Below, piece by piece: positions 1 to 11,739 of a stretch of 64,000 bases of DNA (the stretch's first letter is position 1; each line of letters opens with the position of its first letter). The stretch lies in the NCBI RefSeq assembly GCF_036323735.1, contig NC_086024.1, positions 61,300,924-61,364,923 of the forward strand. Reading direction: 5' to 3'. The stretch comes from Rattus norvegicus (lineage: Eukaryota; Chordata; Mammalia; Rodentia; Muridae). The translations under genes and the position numbers were made by a program. The notes under the pieces were generated by a model that was given only the letters and a program-made list of their open reading frames with translations, was not told the DNA's origin and did no database searches.

Positions 1-581
1 ATTCTATAGGGACTATAGTGTATTTAAGAGTCGTGTGGAAAAATACTTGCAGATATTATAAGTTTATGGTGCCTGTTGCTAGTGCTCAGGTGACGGAGAT
101 AGGAATCTTTGGAGAAGACGGTCATCCACACCATCAGAGAGTGGGTGTAGCTTCTGATTGCTTATCAGTTTCTAGTAGTGAAGCAGGAACTAGTGGTGAC
201 CCTGGAACTTGCTTTTAATAATGGTGTGGATGACCATCGTCTCCAAAAACACATGACTCTTTATCAAATGGGAAATTTTAATAGTTGTTTATTGTATAAA
301 ATGGAGACACTCACTTGAACTAAAAGTAATTGAATTTGGCCACATGTCCCTGGGACAGAAAAGAAAACAGAAAATGACAATAAGTTGGTTTCATAGCTAA
401 GGACATTGAAAGATAGACATTGACTTCTGTTAGGTTGTAGAGTGGGCAATATTAAATTTAGAACCCATAGAACCATATATCATTTCATTTCAAGGCAATA
501 GATAGTATGAATAGAGTCATATGGATTAACTTTCACAGTAGACCTTTCTGGCCACAGTTCTTATTAAAGTTCAAGAATATT
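1..581. other. Intergenic; contains an inverted repeat, no gene recognised
   Basis: Short open frames only, none resembling a known protein. The one notable structure is a near-perfect hairpin with arms at 108-134 and 221-247. Confidence 0.6.
108..247. repeat. Imperfect inverted repeat (27-bp arms, 86-nt loop)
   Basis: Left arm 108-134 and right arm 221-247 are complementary at all but two positions (mismatches within the GAAGAC/CGTC segment). It could be a remnant of a small palindromic DNA element or a local inverted duplication; the family is not recognised. Confidence 0.7.
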
Positions 582-716
582 TCTAGCCAGGAGTGGTGGC
601 ACTAATCTCAATACAAGAGAGGGAGAAGCAGGTGGATCTCTGATAACAAGGCCAACCAGAACAGCCAGGACTACATAAAAAAGCCCTGTCTAAAACAGAC
701 AGAAAAACAAAGGAAG
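582..716 (+). mobile_element. B1 SINE (diverged)
   Basis: Starts with the 7SL-derived gccaggagtggtggcactaa and follows B1 through gcaggtggatctctga, aggccaaccagaacagcc and ccctgtctaaaa, then an A-rich tail. Confidence 0.85.
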
Positions 717-894
717 AAACAGACAAATAGAATATTTAGCCAACCAGATAAGATCCCTTCCATAGAAACACTACAAGTACCTAATGGGTATAGTTTAGTA
801 ACATAGCACTTACTTAGCCTTAAGCAAACATCTGAGTTTGGTCTCTAGCATTACTGAAGAAGACAAGTTCATGTCAAGTTGGATAGAGGTCCAG

Positions 895-1062
895 AGAAAG
901 AGTATACTGCTCTTACAGAAGACTTGGGTTTGCTTCTCACCACCTACATCAGGCAGCTCATAACTACCTGTAACTCCAGCTCCAGGGTTTTCTGAAGCCT
1001 TTGGCCTATGTAGATACCTGCAGTCACATGCGTATACCTCCATACAAATAGACACTCATTTT
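895..1062 (+). mobile_element. B2/B3-family SINE (diverged)
   Basis: Matches the B3 body: ctgctcttacagaagacttgggtt, cagctcataactacctgtaactccagctcc, then acctccatacaaatagaca. The 5' part is weak. Confidence 0.7.
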
Positions 1063-2699
1063 CAAGAACGAAGTGTGCAACATGCTATGTCTAAACATCT
1101 AGGAAATTTTTATCTCTAACCAACAAAGGAACTGTATCTTTTGTTTCCTCTTGAACATAAACCAGGTTATCAAACTCTAATAAATTTTTTATGATTGCAA
1201 ATGTGCCATGAATATCTTTCCTTTCCCCTCTTTATACTTAAAAGATATACATGTGTGTGTGCATAAGAAAATCTTCAAATCTTTCCTTTATAGACCCAAA
1301 AACTGAAGACTCACACTGATAAAACTCATAACATACATATATATGCCTATTAGTATATAACATGCATAATGTGTATAATATATGTATGTAATGTATGTAT
1401 TGTATATGATTTAAATCAGAAAGATATTTCATAATAGTGTATTAAGCCACCTACTGGTAATATTAGCAACTATTCCTTAAATTGTATAAATTGTATCCAT
1501 TCTACAAAGCAGAAAATGCACATAATTCTTTGTGATTCTCCCATTAAACACGTGTCATATTTTTTAACCAGAGCCAGCTTTCATGAAACTATGCCTACAA
1601 AATAGAGGCAAACAGAATCCACCAAAAATGTGGGAGCATAGAATTGAATAGCAGAGAATTATAATGCATTTAAGCAGTCCATAGGTTCCAATCAGTGAGA
1701 ATAAATGCTCTTGCTAAGTCCACATGTTGCTCAAAGAGGAATACAACCACAATCGTTCTGTGCCTTTGGTCTATTTATTTTCAGTAATGGTGGTGTTTTC
1801 AATTCGCGCAGACGCTAGGTAATTCGGAAGCTTGAAACACTATTGAATAAATTATAAAGGAGAAAATAGTGGAGCCTACAGAGCTGTGTGGGGTGAAGGG
1901 GTGAGAGACACAGACAGAAAGAAGTACAACTTCTGTCTGGGAAAGCACAGGAGAGTGGAGAACCTGTGTAGAAGGAACAAGCCTCAGTTCCCCAGGAGAG
2001 AGTACCCTGACAGTGCGAATCTTTGTACATGGTGGACTCCAGCCCTCCAGTCTCCGACTGCAGTTCTGGTAGACTTTAGACATCTAGGAATGCTGGAAGA
2101 CAAACCCTGGTGAGGAGGAAGCCTTGTTTTCCCATTGCCTGAGAAGCTACAGAGAGAGATTTGTTCTTCTGGGAGAAGCAAACATTGCTCCCTGCCAGCT
2201 TTTGCTCTGAGCACGCTGCAGTCTCTAGTTCCTCTGGCCTTTGGCTCCAAGTCTGACTTGGAACAAGAGCTTAAATCATGATTTGCTGTTTTTGTTATAT
2301 AGAAATATAGTCTGTGGCCTTCACTTGCACTTTTGTCTCAGGTTGGAGAGATACTAAGGATTGGCGTGCCTTTAAATGTCATTTCAGCCATCTCTGATAT
2401 GTGTCAGTCATGTGAAACTTCTTAAAGCCAACAGTATGTTCCCAGAAAACACAATAGAAAGTTGAGCCTAACATCTTTATCACATTCGCATTTTTGCACT
2501 TTTATCCTTGTTTTGTTTCTTCCTGTTATTTAACGATGAAACTGGTAATAATATGCATTCTTTGAATGTAACCGAGTCTTCCCTGATTATTGGTGAGCTG
2601 AACTTGGGGTGCTAGTGAGATGGACATCAGTTAGGAAAGTCACCCCAAGCCAATGGCTTCCTGATTTGTTGTCTGACACCCAAGAATAAAAAATAAGCC
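1063..2699. other. Intergenic, unclassified
   Basis: AT-rich at 1330-1410 with TATG/TATA runs, including a CTCF-core-like site at 1446-1457. The 1790-2290 stretch is more GC-rich with overlapping short open frames but no recognisable protein; it could be an old LTR, not assigned. Confidence 0.5.
1446..1457 (-). promoter_or_regulatory. CTCF-core-like site
   Basis: The minus strand reads CCAGTAGGTGGC, matching the CTCF core CCASYAGRKGGC at every position. Occupancy is not known. Confidence 0.35.
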
Positions 2700-2870
2700 T
2701 GCAGGGATGGCTCAAATATTAAGAACACTTGCTGTCTTGCAGAGGACGAGCATAGGACAGCTCACCAACCTGTGATTCCAGTTCCAGGAGATCCAATAAC
2801 CAAGCAGAAATACAATTATGCACAGGAATACAAATAATATTACTTTTTAAAAAGAAGGAAATATGGAAAA
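2700..2870 (+). mobile_element. B2/B3-family SINE
   Basis: gcagggatggctcaaatattaag corresponds to the tRNA-like B2/B3 head. It is followed by the B3 middle (cctgtgattccagttccagg) and an A-rich 3' end. Confidence 0.7.
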
Positions 2871-3063
2871 GGAGTGACCAAAAAGAACAGTAGTTAAGAA
2901 AAGTAAGAACTCTTGGAAGTGTGAAGGCCTTCAAGGGAGGGAAGCCAAATTGCAGCTCTGCCCGCTGGCCTTATGGTGGCCTTGTGGGTCTCATGGTGGG
3001 AAACGGGAACATGGCTGAAGTGTTTTCATCTTTTGTTTTTTTACATGTTTGTTTGTTCGTTTG

Positions 3064-3124
<61 letters not shown>
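3064..3124. repeat. (GA)n microsatellite
   Basis: About 30 GA units with two AAAG interruptions; a second short GA patch lies at 3206-3230. Confidence 0.95.
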
Positions 3125-3469
3125 GTGGATGGATAGAGGAGGGGTGGGAAGAACCTGGAAGTGCGAACATAATCAAAATAAACTATGAATAAAATGTTTT
3201 AATAAGAGAGAACGAGAGAGGGAGAGGGAGAGTTGCATGGTTGCATGTTGGGTTGAGCCAGTGAGGGCTTCTATATGCCCTGTGCTTGCACCCTCTGACC
3301 GGTTAGAAAAGTAGCCAAAATCAGTTTTCCATTCATAGTGGTCACATGCTATCAGATTAGCTGATAATCAACCATGGTCTCACCTTGTTGCCTCATGAGA
3401 TTTCTTTTCTGTTTCATGTTTAGAATTATAACTTATAGAAATAAATGAGAGAACAGAAATTTTTGTAAT

Positions 3470-3750
3470 GATAAAGTTTCAGGGGAACATAGTCGTATGT
3501 GCCCATAAAGCCATCACTCAGGAGGCAAAAATCAGAGGATATGTGAGTTTTAGATATCCGGGTCTGGACTTTGAGTCCTAGGGCATCCCAGTCTACACTG
3601 TGAGTGCTACACATCATGGTCTACACTGTGAGCTCTGGGCCATCCTGGTCTACACTTTGAATGCTAGGCCATCCTGCTCTACAATGTGAGTTGTGGGTCA
3701 TCTGGTTTGCATAGTGGACTCTAGATCCTCTGAGGGCTTCAGAAAAGAAA
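3470..3750 (+). mobile_element. B1 SINE with internal expansion of its 29-bp module
   Basis: A diverged B1 left half (catcactcaggaggcaaaaatc) runs into six head-to-tail 28-29-bp copies of the B1 segment ggccatcctggtctacactgtgagt (3545-3715). The B1 tail follows and ends in an A-rich stretch. Normal B1 carries this segment as one quasi-duplication. Confidence 0.75.
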
Positions 3751-4287
3751 AAAAAAAACAAAAAACTCTTGTCTCATGAAAGTTTCATTTGTATTTTAAA
3801 TTTGCCTTTGTTTTCAAGTCTCCTTAGTTTTTTACCCACTTTGGAGACTTGAACAGGAGACCTTTCAGACTTTGAGCCATGGCTCTCAGCATGTAGCCTT
3901 GTTCTTAAGCACTGTATCAGTCTCCTCCCTACAGGACAAGCCCAAGATTTCTTCAACCAATTGTGTAAATAATTACCCTGATAAATTATCTGCCTATTGT
4001 TCACCAACTTCCTCATCTTCCAATAATGATACTCCATCATCCATTCCTGAACTATGATTTTTTTTAATTAGTCTCTGTGCAATTACTGGGGATTATACCT
4101 AATCTACTTCTCTAATGCTAGACTGGCTACTTCCCCAACTGTGTTCCCCAAATACTTGTTTAAATCTTCCTGGGTTATTTCTGCTCCAGCAGTCTGGCAT
4201 CCTAGGGAGGCACTTCATGCTGGCACATGTTACTGGTCCATCATGATTAATGGAGACTTCCTGTTCTCTCTGCCTTCTCCTCCTATG

Positions 4288-4309
4288 TGCTTCCTCTCTC
4301 TCTCTCTCC

Positions 4310-4358
<49 letters not shown>

Positions 4359-4466
4359 TCTTCTTCTTCTTCTTCTTCTTCTTCTTCTCCTCCTCCTTCT
4401 CCTCCTCCTCTTCCTCCTCCTCCTCCTCCTCCTCCTCCTCCTCCTCCTCCTCCTCCTCCTCCTCCC
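4288..4466. repeat. Long polypyrimidine tract: (CT)n-(CTT)n-(CTC)n
   Basis: About 175 bases with almost no purine on the + strand: CT units, then about ten TTC units, then mixed CTC/CTT, then about 17 TCC units. All open frames here (Ser/Pro/Leu/Glu runs) are artefacts of the repeat. Confidence 0.97.
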
Positions 4467-5053
4467 TCTTGGTCCCTACCTGCAACAGCCAGACCGGTAA
4501 CTTCAACTCCTTCTGTCTCTATCCTACCCAGTAATTAGTTGTAGGCATTTTTATTTAGCCAAAGATTTTAAACTGGGGCGTACAGATTGCACAGCAAAGG
4601 CTGGTGTACTTGGGAATTTGCACCTCCTGTGGCAACCAAATCTTTGAGTACAGAATTTAGCATATAAATACAAGAGCACTCAGTCAACCTCCAACATTAG
4701 ATGACCAGGCAGATGTGTCTATAAACTTTAGTGCTGCCTAGCTTCAACTCCACCTTTACACGCATGCCCCCCTCCTGCAGCTGTTTCTCTGTGTTCACAC
4801 CATCAGCTACTTCTGAGATCTGAGTCACAGAACGTTATTTCTGACAATGCCAGAGGGCTTTTAGTTAAATTCATGTGTATCCAACACACCATTTCTTAAA
4901 TCTTTGCTTTCTTTTTTCCAGATAATTTCTTAATCATTTTTTAACTCCAGTTCTAAGGGTATCCTGTGTCTCTGACCTTCGCCAGCACCAGATCCACATG
5001 CATACATATAATCTAAAATACTAAAGTAAGGGTTTCTTTTTAAAGAAAGAAAA
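4467..5053. other. Intergenic, unclassified
   Basis: No gene, repeat family or structure recognised. Confidence 0.5.
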
Positions 5054-5240
5054 TGTGTCAGGTGGTGGTTAGTTGTGCATTGCTTTGGTCTTAGAACCTG
5101 GGAGGGAGAGGCAGGTAGATCTTCAAGTTCGAGGCCAACCTGGTCTACAGAACTTCCAGGATAGCCAGAACTACACAGAAAAACCCTTTCTTGACACCTC
5201 CCCCAACGACCACGACAACAACAACTACAACAACCACTAA
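5054..5240 (+). mobile_element. B1 SINE with CAA-rich tail
   Basis: ggtggtggttagttgtgcattgc, then gaggcaggtagatcttcaag, aggccaacctggtctacag, gatagccagaactacacag and aaaccctttcttgaca, in B1 order. The tail is CAACAA-rich. Confidence 0.9.
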
Positions 5241-5785
5241 AAGAAAACAATTTTACATGGATAAAAGCACTGGTATTAACAGAAATACAGGTGCATAGGG
5301 AAAAGATATTATACTGAATGTGAGTATCAACTACAGAAGCAGGTCATGCTGACATGTGGTAAAGAGTGCACTGTGTGTGTTTGATATGTATGCATATGAT
5401 TTGTGGATTCTATTATATGATAAATGGGATGCTATGGTGGTTCAAGGCTGCACTGGATGTGATTGCAGGCTGATAAGGTAAAACTGTAGGTCCTAAGAGT
5501 TGCCTAAGGGAGTTTCATACAATTTTACTGTGAGCAAAGTTTATTGTTTAGTTTGTGAGATTACCAGAAAACTTCAGGTTTACATCTGAGAAGAAGGAAG
5601 TCTGTTCCCAAAGGTCACTTAGGTATACACTTAGGTATCTAAACTTGCTTTGTTTCTATTTTAACATTCTTCTTTGAAAGGTCACTATGAAAATGGAGTA
5701 TTGTTTCTGTTCATGCAACTTTTCGAACGTTTTAATTGTATACAGAACTCACGCAGCCTCTGTTGATGTCAAACTTTCCATGCAG
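5241..5785. other. Intergenic, unclassified
   Basis: AT-rich single-copy-looking sequence; nothing recognised. Confidence 0.5.
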
Positions 5786-5789
5786 TTAA

Positions 5790-5945
5790 AGATGCCTTTG
5801 ACTTTTTGATGCTTCTGTTCCCAGCTTTCCCTGTGCTGGGACTAAAGTCATACATCACCTAGCATGGTTTATGCAGTACTAGGGACCAAAGCCAAGTTTT
5901 CACACATGCTAGTCAGGCACTTTGCCAATTAACTTTCATCCCTAG
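5790..5945 (-). mobile_element. B4/ID-type SINE
   Basis: In minus orientation: ctgtgctgggactaaagtca, then gcagtactagggaccaaagcc, then acatgctagtcaggcactttgcc, the usual order of B4-like elements. Confidence 0.6.
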
Positions 5946-6384
5946 TGCTGTGCAGAAATCCTTGACTTTCAGTGGACAAGAAACAGAAATCAGAGTCCAG
6001 AATAAAGCAGTTCCTTTCCCACGTTCCCTAAATTTTCTCTACCAATTCTGTGTCAGTAGGACTTTTGCCTAGCCTACCCAAGGTATTGGATTCAATCCTC
6101 AGAACTTCAAAAGCAAGTATAGATATAAATAAAAGAGAATAAGAACATAAAACAATACAACTAATGAAATGAAGAGGAGTTGGCATAAAATAGCAGTCAG
6201 CAAGCAGGTGAGAGGTAAGATCTTAAGGAAATGCTTAGATGAAACAGAACAACATAGTCTGTTATAGATATATAAGAAACATAGCAAGAAACATGTTGTG
6301 TATGCCCATATTGAGGACACCAGAGGAGAGCTAAGAGTCTTAAGCCTCATAGACTACTGCTTATTTTATCATATATATAGGGCA

Positions 6385-6448
6385 AGGGGTGTCTCTTACT
6401 GGCCTGAAGCTCAGTAGGGGAGTAGTCAGTGAGTTTCAAGGGTGTTCT

Positions 6449-6490
<42 letters not shown>

Positions 6491-6616
6491 GCACTGGAAT
6501 TACAAGTGTGCACCACCATATTTAATGTTCTTTAGCTTGGGTTCTAGTAATTAAAGTTGGGCTCTTCTGCTTGTATACCAAGCACTTTACCAACTGAGCT
6601 ATCTCCCAAACCCTGT
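6385..6616 (-). mobile_element. B4/RSINE-type SINE interrupted by (CT)n
   Basis: A B1-like half (gcactggaattacaagtgtgcaccacc) and a tRNA-like half (accaagcactttaccaactgagctatctcccaa) flank a (CT)n tract at 6450-6488. The fused layout is typical of B4. Confidence 0.65.
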
Positions 6617-6780
6617 GACTGTTAATGAATGTTAAATAGTGAAGCCAGTATGAGGAAGTAATTTTAAACTCTAGCCATAAGATTTTTACTACACAAATCT
6701 TCATTCTACAATATCAAATCTACATGATACTATATCTTGAAGTTCTACACTTCGGTCACCTGAACAACTTTAAAAATTTT

Positions 6781-6925
6781 CTGCCATGGAAGTGCAGGCC
6801 TGTAATGCCAGGACTCAGGAGATGGTGACAGAAAGGTTAGAGTTCAAGGCCAGCCTCGGTTTCATAGCAAATGTGAGAGTAGTTTGAGCTTTATGAGATC
6901 CTGTCTCCAAATAAACAAAAATGCA
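6781..6925 (+). mobile_element. B1-related SINE (old)
   Basis: gccatggaagtgcaggcctgtaatgcc, then aaggccagcctcgg, then gagatcctgtctccaaataaac; diverged from young B1. Confidence 0.7.
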
Positions 6926-7810
6926 TTTATTAACATCTCTAACAATCATTTAACATCTCTAATTAGATGTATCCCTAGAGTGATGGGATTATAATCCGAA
7001 TGTGATAAAAATCTCTGACCTAGAATCTTATCTCCAACAGCAGGAACAAAATTCAATCTAGAATGTATTGTATTTCACACACTGAAAAGGAAAAGATTCT
7101 TTTGTCAGTTTGTGTCACTGGAAAAATCAGAGTCCCTCTTAGGATTCTTAGTCATAATAATTTAAAAACTAGAGTCAGAAAAACAAACAAACAACAACAA
7201 CAAAAACAACTCCAGGACAATTTTATTAGTGTTTAAAGAAAAAAAAACCCTAGGGCAGACAAGCTGCAAACCAATCGTGAGGCCCCTTGAAGGAGGAAGA
7301 TGGAGATAAGGGACACAGAGGAGAGAAATCCATGCTATTTAGACATAACTACACGATGGCGAGGGAGGCAGCTAAGGGCTGGGGACGAGGGTTTCAGAGA
7401 AAGTGACACTAACAATCTGTAAATGACCACTAGTGATTCCAACTTCCTTAGACAATCCATCATTCTCAACAACTTAACTCGGTTTAAGAGGAGCAGGATT
7501 TGGAGAGAAAGAAGGAACACGGTCCAGCTAGCCTTGAACATGCTAAGGTCTCTACTGATAACATAGGCTTGTATGTGGCAGGATGTCTGAGTTAGGAAAG
7601 TTTAATGGGCAAAATTCCACTAATTTAGGTATGAAACATTCAATTAGCTTTTTATTTACTGTTATTAACTGTGTGTCCTTCCCCTAACTGGAGAAGGACA
7701 TCAATGAGTTGAAATGCATGTACTACTTGTAGAAGAAAAAAATAGTAATAATAAATGTGGTGCCACTAACAAAAGATTGGCCACTTTCCCTTTTCATTCT
7801 GTTTTACCTT
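6926..7810. other. Intergenic, unclassified
   Basis: AT-rich, with A-rich patches near 7180-7250. Nothing assigned. Confidence 0.5.
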
Positions 7811-7814
7811 TCTT

Positions 7815-8620
7815 TGATTCCTTTTTATTTTTTTATTTAATTCTTTTATATATTTACACCCCAAATATTGCCCCTCCCATTCCCCCTCTCAGAGTTCTTT
7901 ACCCCATTCCCTTCCCAAGGTTCTTTACCCCATTCCCTTTGCCTCTGAGAGGCTGCTCCCCCCACCCCCCAAGCATTTCCCTTCCCTGGGGCATCAAATT
8001 TCTACAGGATTAGGCATATATCTCTCTCCCACTGAGACCAGAAAGGCAGTCCTCTGCTACATAAGTGCCAGGGGTCTGGGACCAACTGGTATGCTCTTTG
8101 ATTGGTGGCTTAATCTCTGGAAGCCCCCAGGTGTCCAGGTTAATTGAGACTTCCTACTGTGTTGCCATTCCCATTCACTTTCTTCAGTCTTTCCCCTTAC
8201 TGTTCCATAGAGGTCCCTGACCTCAGTCCAAATGGTTGGGTATAAGTATCTACATCTGTTTCGGTCAGCTGCTGGTAGAGCTTCTCAGATGACAGCCGTG
8301 CGAGGTGCCTGTCTGCATGCACAGTATAGCATCAGGATTCGGTGCCCCCTCCACCCTCCATGGGATGGATCCTAGGTTGAGCCAGTCACTGGACCACCTT
8401 CCCTTCAGTCTCTGCTCCATTTTTGTCCCTGCATTTTTTTTTTTTAGACAGGAACAATTTTGGGTCAAAAATTATGAAGGTGGTTTAGTGATACCATCCT
8501 TCCATTGAGAACCCTCTCTATCTACTAGATGTGGTCTCTTCAGGTTCTATCTCCCCACTGTTGGACATTTAAGCTAAGGCCATCCCCATTGAATTCTGAG
8601 AGCCTCCCATGGTCACTTTT
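7815..8620 (-). mobile_element. L1 (LINE-1) 3' fragment, antisense
   Basis: Reads as the reverse complement of a murine L1 3' UTR and ORF2 end: tatatttacaccccaaatattgcccc at the 3' end, then ctctgctacataagtgccaggg and gggtataagtatctacatctg. The same segments recur in the L1 at 32,390-33,071. Strongly 5' truncated, and no intact ORF2 frame. Confidence 0.8.
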
Positions 8621-9310
8621 CTTATGAGAACAATAAAGACTTCTGCTGCAGTGGTAATCTGGCTATCTTTTTCTAGTAAGCTTACATCTTAGAACAAACA
8701 ACTTGGGCTTTGGTGAAGAGATTTGGGGTTTCATCACAAGTGACCCCACGGCCTTTTAGGCCTGTTGTCTTTTCCTCAACAGGGAAACCTGACTGAACCA
8801 CTGGAAGACCCCTGAGAGGCCTTTTTCTGTTTTATGTCTTTTTTATTACTTTAGGATCCTGATTTGGTGACATATAACCACAGTTTGTAATGTAGACCCA
8901 AGAAGTTTCTTCAGAATTGAGTCAAAGTAATGTGATAATAATGAATGTAGATTGGTCGAAGAGTCTACACTCTGCACTAACTTAGAACTCAAGAATAGAA
9001 AACACATGCTTTCCAAGTGCAGATAATTTGAGGATTAATAATTTAGAGAATTTTTGACCAGAGATTTGGTTCCGAATGGACAGGCCATTACTAAGTGAGG
9101 ATCAATGTGTTAAAAGGTGAGAGTATTTATTGCATTGATAATGCTGATAACAAACAAGGTGAGTGAATGATACTTCTTCTGTTTGTAAGATTGACAAGTA
9201 AGAAATATCCCACATTATATCAAGAAAGAAACATATTGCAAGAGCTATTTATAGCTGTTTAATAAATGTGGCCTTTTCCTCCAATTTAATTGATAACACT
9301 ATTAGTTTAA
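8621..9310. other. Intergenic, unclassified
   Basis: No gene or clear repeat recognised. Confidence 0.5.
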
Positions 9311-9315
9311 CAGTC

Positions 9316-9465
9316 ACACAGGGGTATGGTGGTGTAGGACTACAATCTCAGCACTCACGAGGTGGGGGCAGAAGTACCACAAGTTCAAGCCCAGCTTCTA
9401 CTACATAAAGAGTTCACTATCAGCTTGTGCTAAATCCTGGAAGCCCTATTCAAAAAAATAAAATG
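9316..9465 (+). mobile_element. B1-related SINE (old)
   Basis: ggtatggtggtgtaggactacaatctcagcactc, then aagttcaagcccagcttctac, then an A-rich tail followed by a GA-rich stretch to about 9,550. Confidence 0.65.
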
Positions 9466-9555
9466 GATAAAATAAAGAGGATGAAAGAGAAAGACAGAGA
9501 CATGGTTGGAAGAGGGAGAGAGGAATGGGGGAAAGAAAGGGGGAGAGGAAGTTAA

Positions 9556-10756
9556 ATATGACTAGATGTCAATAAGAATGGCTTGTTGCTGCATGCATGT
9601 TCAGAGAATAATACCTATGTTTTAACTTAGGTACTTAAATACTTGAAGCAATGGGATTCTTGCTTGAAGACCTTTCTGATAATACTTCCTACCTTTATTA
9701 ATGCAAAAACTGGTGTCACATGTACATTTTTCCCTAAGAAAGGTAAGAATCCATTCATAAGCAACATTTTTCTAGATAAGCGATGTTGTTCCCAATTACA
9801 TATGATAAACCAACAAACACTGATATTTGATATCATCAGGGCAAGAAGAAAAAACCCTGAGTTTTATTTAGTGTCACACAGATACAAGGAAGATATGTAA
9901 CTTTCTTTGATGTGCTCACATGAAATGCCTGTAGTCAAACGGCTATTTTTAAGCTTGAGAAGAAACTCAGGACAAAAGGAACATTTTAAATATAAAAGGG
10001 AATCCAGGAAGATCACAAAGAAGTAAAATCACTATTACAAAGTTCAAAGCCACATTGTTCTTCAAATATCAAGACACTGACTTAAATATCGTTGGTGACC
10101 CCTATTCAAGGGAGACTTTCTAGGGTTTAAGGAAGTGATGGACATATAGCCACTCTTTGGCCCCTTTGAGAAACTGCTTGGTTTGGGAACACTATTATGT
10201 TTTACTTTCTTGCAACCAAGTCTCCTGTCGTGTCAGACTTTTGAACTCAGAAAGGAGATCTTAACTGCAAGATAATGGATAGGCTGGGACAGGCATCAAG
10301 TCAGCTGACCAACAAAGACAGGGAGAGGACTCTGAAGTGTCAGTCCTCTGTCTGAGCAGCAGACAATCCCTGTCAGCTTTAGAGACCAAGGCTCAGCCCC
10401 AGTATGGATGGGAGCCAGAACGTTGCTTTAATTTTGAGAGGAAGTCAGGATGCTTCTTGTATCAAGGACAGTCCTGTAAGCTCTCCGTAAGATTGTGTGG
10501 GCAGTTCTTAATGAAGACTTGCCCAGAGAAGGGATAGACAACCCTCTAAATGTACATGGAGGGCAACTTGTGTGACAGTCTTGTTCTGCCAAGCATTCAG
10601 TTGGTTGGCAGAAATTTCAGAAAATAACATGTATGTGCAATATTCAAATGTGGAAACTGCCACTCGGAGAGAAGCAATCTGACCTGTGTTGGGATGTTGG
10701 CCTACACTTCCTTCCAATCAACGCTTTTTGAATTCTGTTTTTTATAGTAATCTGGT
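9556..10756. other. Intergenic, unclassified
   Basis: Short open frames on both strands at 9,627-9,900 overlap each other and match nothing known. No repeat assigned. Confidence 0.5.
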
Positions 10757-10757
10757 G

Positions 10758-10760
<3 letters not shown>

Positions 10761-10806
<46 letters not shown>
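10761..10806. repeat. (TG)n microsatellite
   Basis: About 23 TG units. Confidence 0.97.
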
Positions 10807-10807
<1 letters not shown>

Positions 10808-11253
10808 CTTTCTTTTCCCCCATAAAAGATGTGCTCAGCCAACTCATTTATTAGGAATATAAAAATTATAGGATTGCTTTTATGAGGTTTCAAGAACATC
10901 TATTACAAGGCTTTCATTTAATAAATAAGAAATCAAAAGAGGCTCTAGTTCAGCTGGGGTTCCTAGTCATCTTTAGACACTTTATTGTTACAGATGTCAT
11001 TATCACATCCCTAGAAGTCACAGAGAATGTATATTTCTGTGTCAAAAAAGATCAATTTGTATATTTGAAAAATAGTTTGACTTCTACGTTTCTCTTAAAT
11101 CATTTAAAATTATTATTATTGAAGCAAGATTTAAAAATACAAAAAATGTATTTAATGTACATAATGAATTTTACTTTCAATGTTACAGTTGAAACCTGGA
11201 ACTTCATATATATTACCCAATTGGGTCCTCCTAAGATATATTCCCATCCACTA

Positions 11254-11310
11254 CCTTCCTCCTCCTCTTCCTCCTCCTTCCTCTTCCTCCTCTTCTTCAC
11301 TTCTTTTATT
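11254..11310. repeat. (TCC/TTC)n polypyrimidine tract
   Basis: Interrupted triplet repeat. It accounts for the Ser/Leu/Phe-rich end of the 150-codon frame at 10,882-11,334. Confidence 0.9.
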
Positions 11311-11517
11311 ATTATTGTTTTTCTTTCTGTGTAACCCTGATCATCATGAAACTTCTTCAGATTCCCGTTTTGAGTTTCTGCCCTGGCTTCCTTTATGGTG
11401 GGCTGTGATCCACTGTGATATGTGGTAGCAATTCATAAGACAAATCCTTTCCTCCTCAAGTTGCTTTTACAAAATTTGTCTGCTTAAACTTATTTACCTC
11501 TGTCAGTATTTTGACTG

Positions 11518-11735
11518 CATGCTATTATGTCTACCACCTGCATGCTTAGTGCCCTCAGGCATTGGATTCCCTGGAAACTGCCTTGTGGGTTAGAGGAGGA
11601 ACCAAACAGCTAGCCCCAGCTAAAGCAACAAGGAATCATCCCTCCAGACCCAACCCCTACCTTCCCAAACGCACCAAGCTGCTTTTGTTACGGTCTTCAT
11701 TCCAACAACAGAGAGTAAACTAGAAGAGACTGGTA
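11518..11735 (-). mobile_element. B3-like SINE remnant
   Basis: gtctaccacctgcatgcttagtgccctcaggcattggattccctggaa resembles the 3' half of a reversed B3. The rest is diverged. Confidence 0.4.
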
Positions 11736-11739
11736 TATT

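Noticed and set aside
3545..3715. CRISPR-like regular repeats
   Set aside because: No unique spacers: units are contiguous, diverged B1 pieces in a mammalian genome.
4099..4538. Long open frames rich in Glu/Lys/Arg or Ser/Pro/Leu on both strands
   Set aside because: They are translations of the CT/CTT/CTC repeat.
10882..11334. 150-codon open frame
   Set aside because: AT-rich, no domain, ends in a TCC-repeat Ser/Leu/Phe run, no splice or promoter context.
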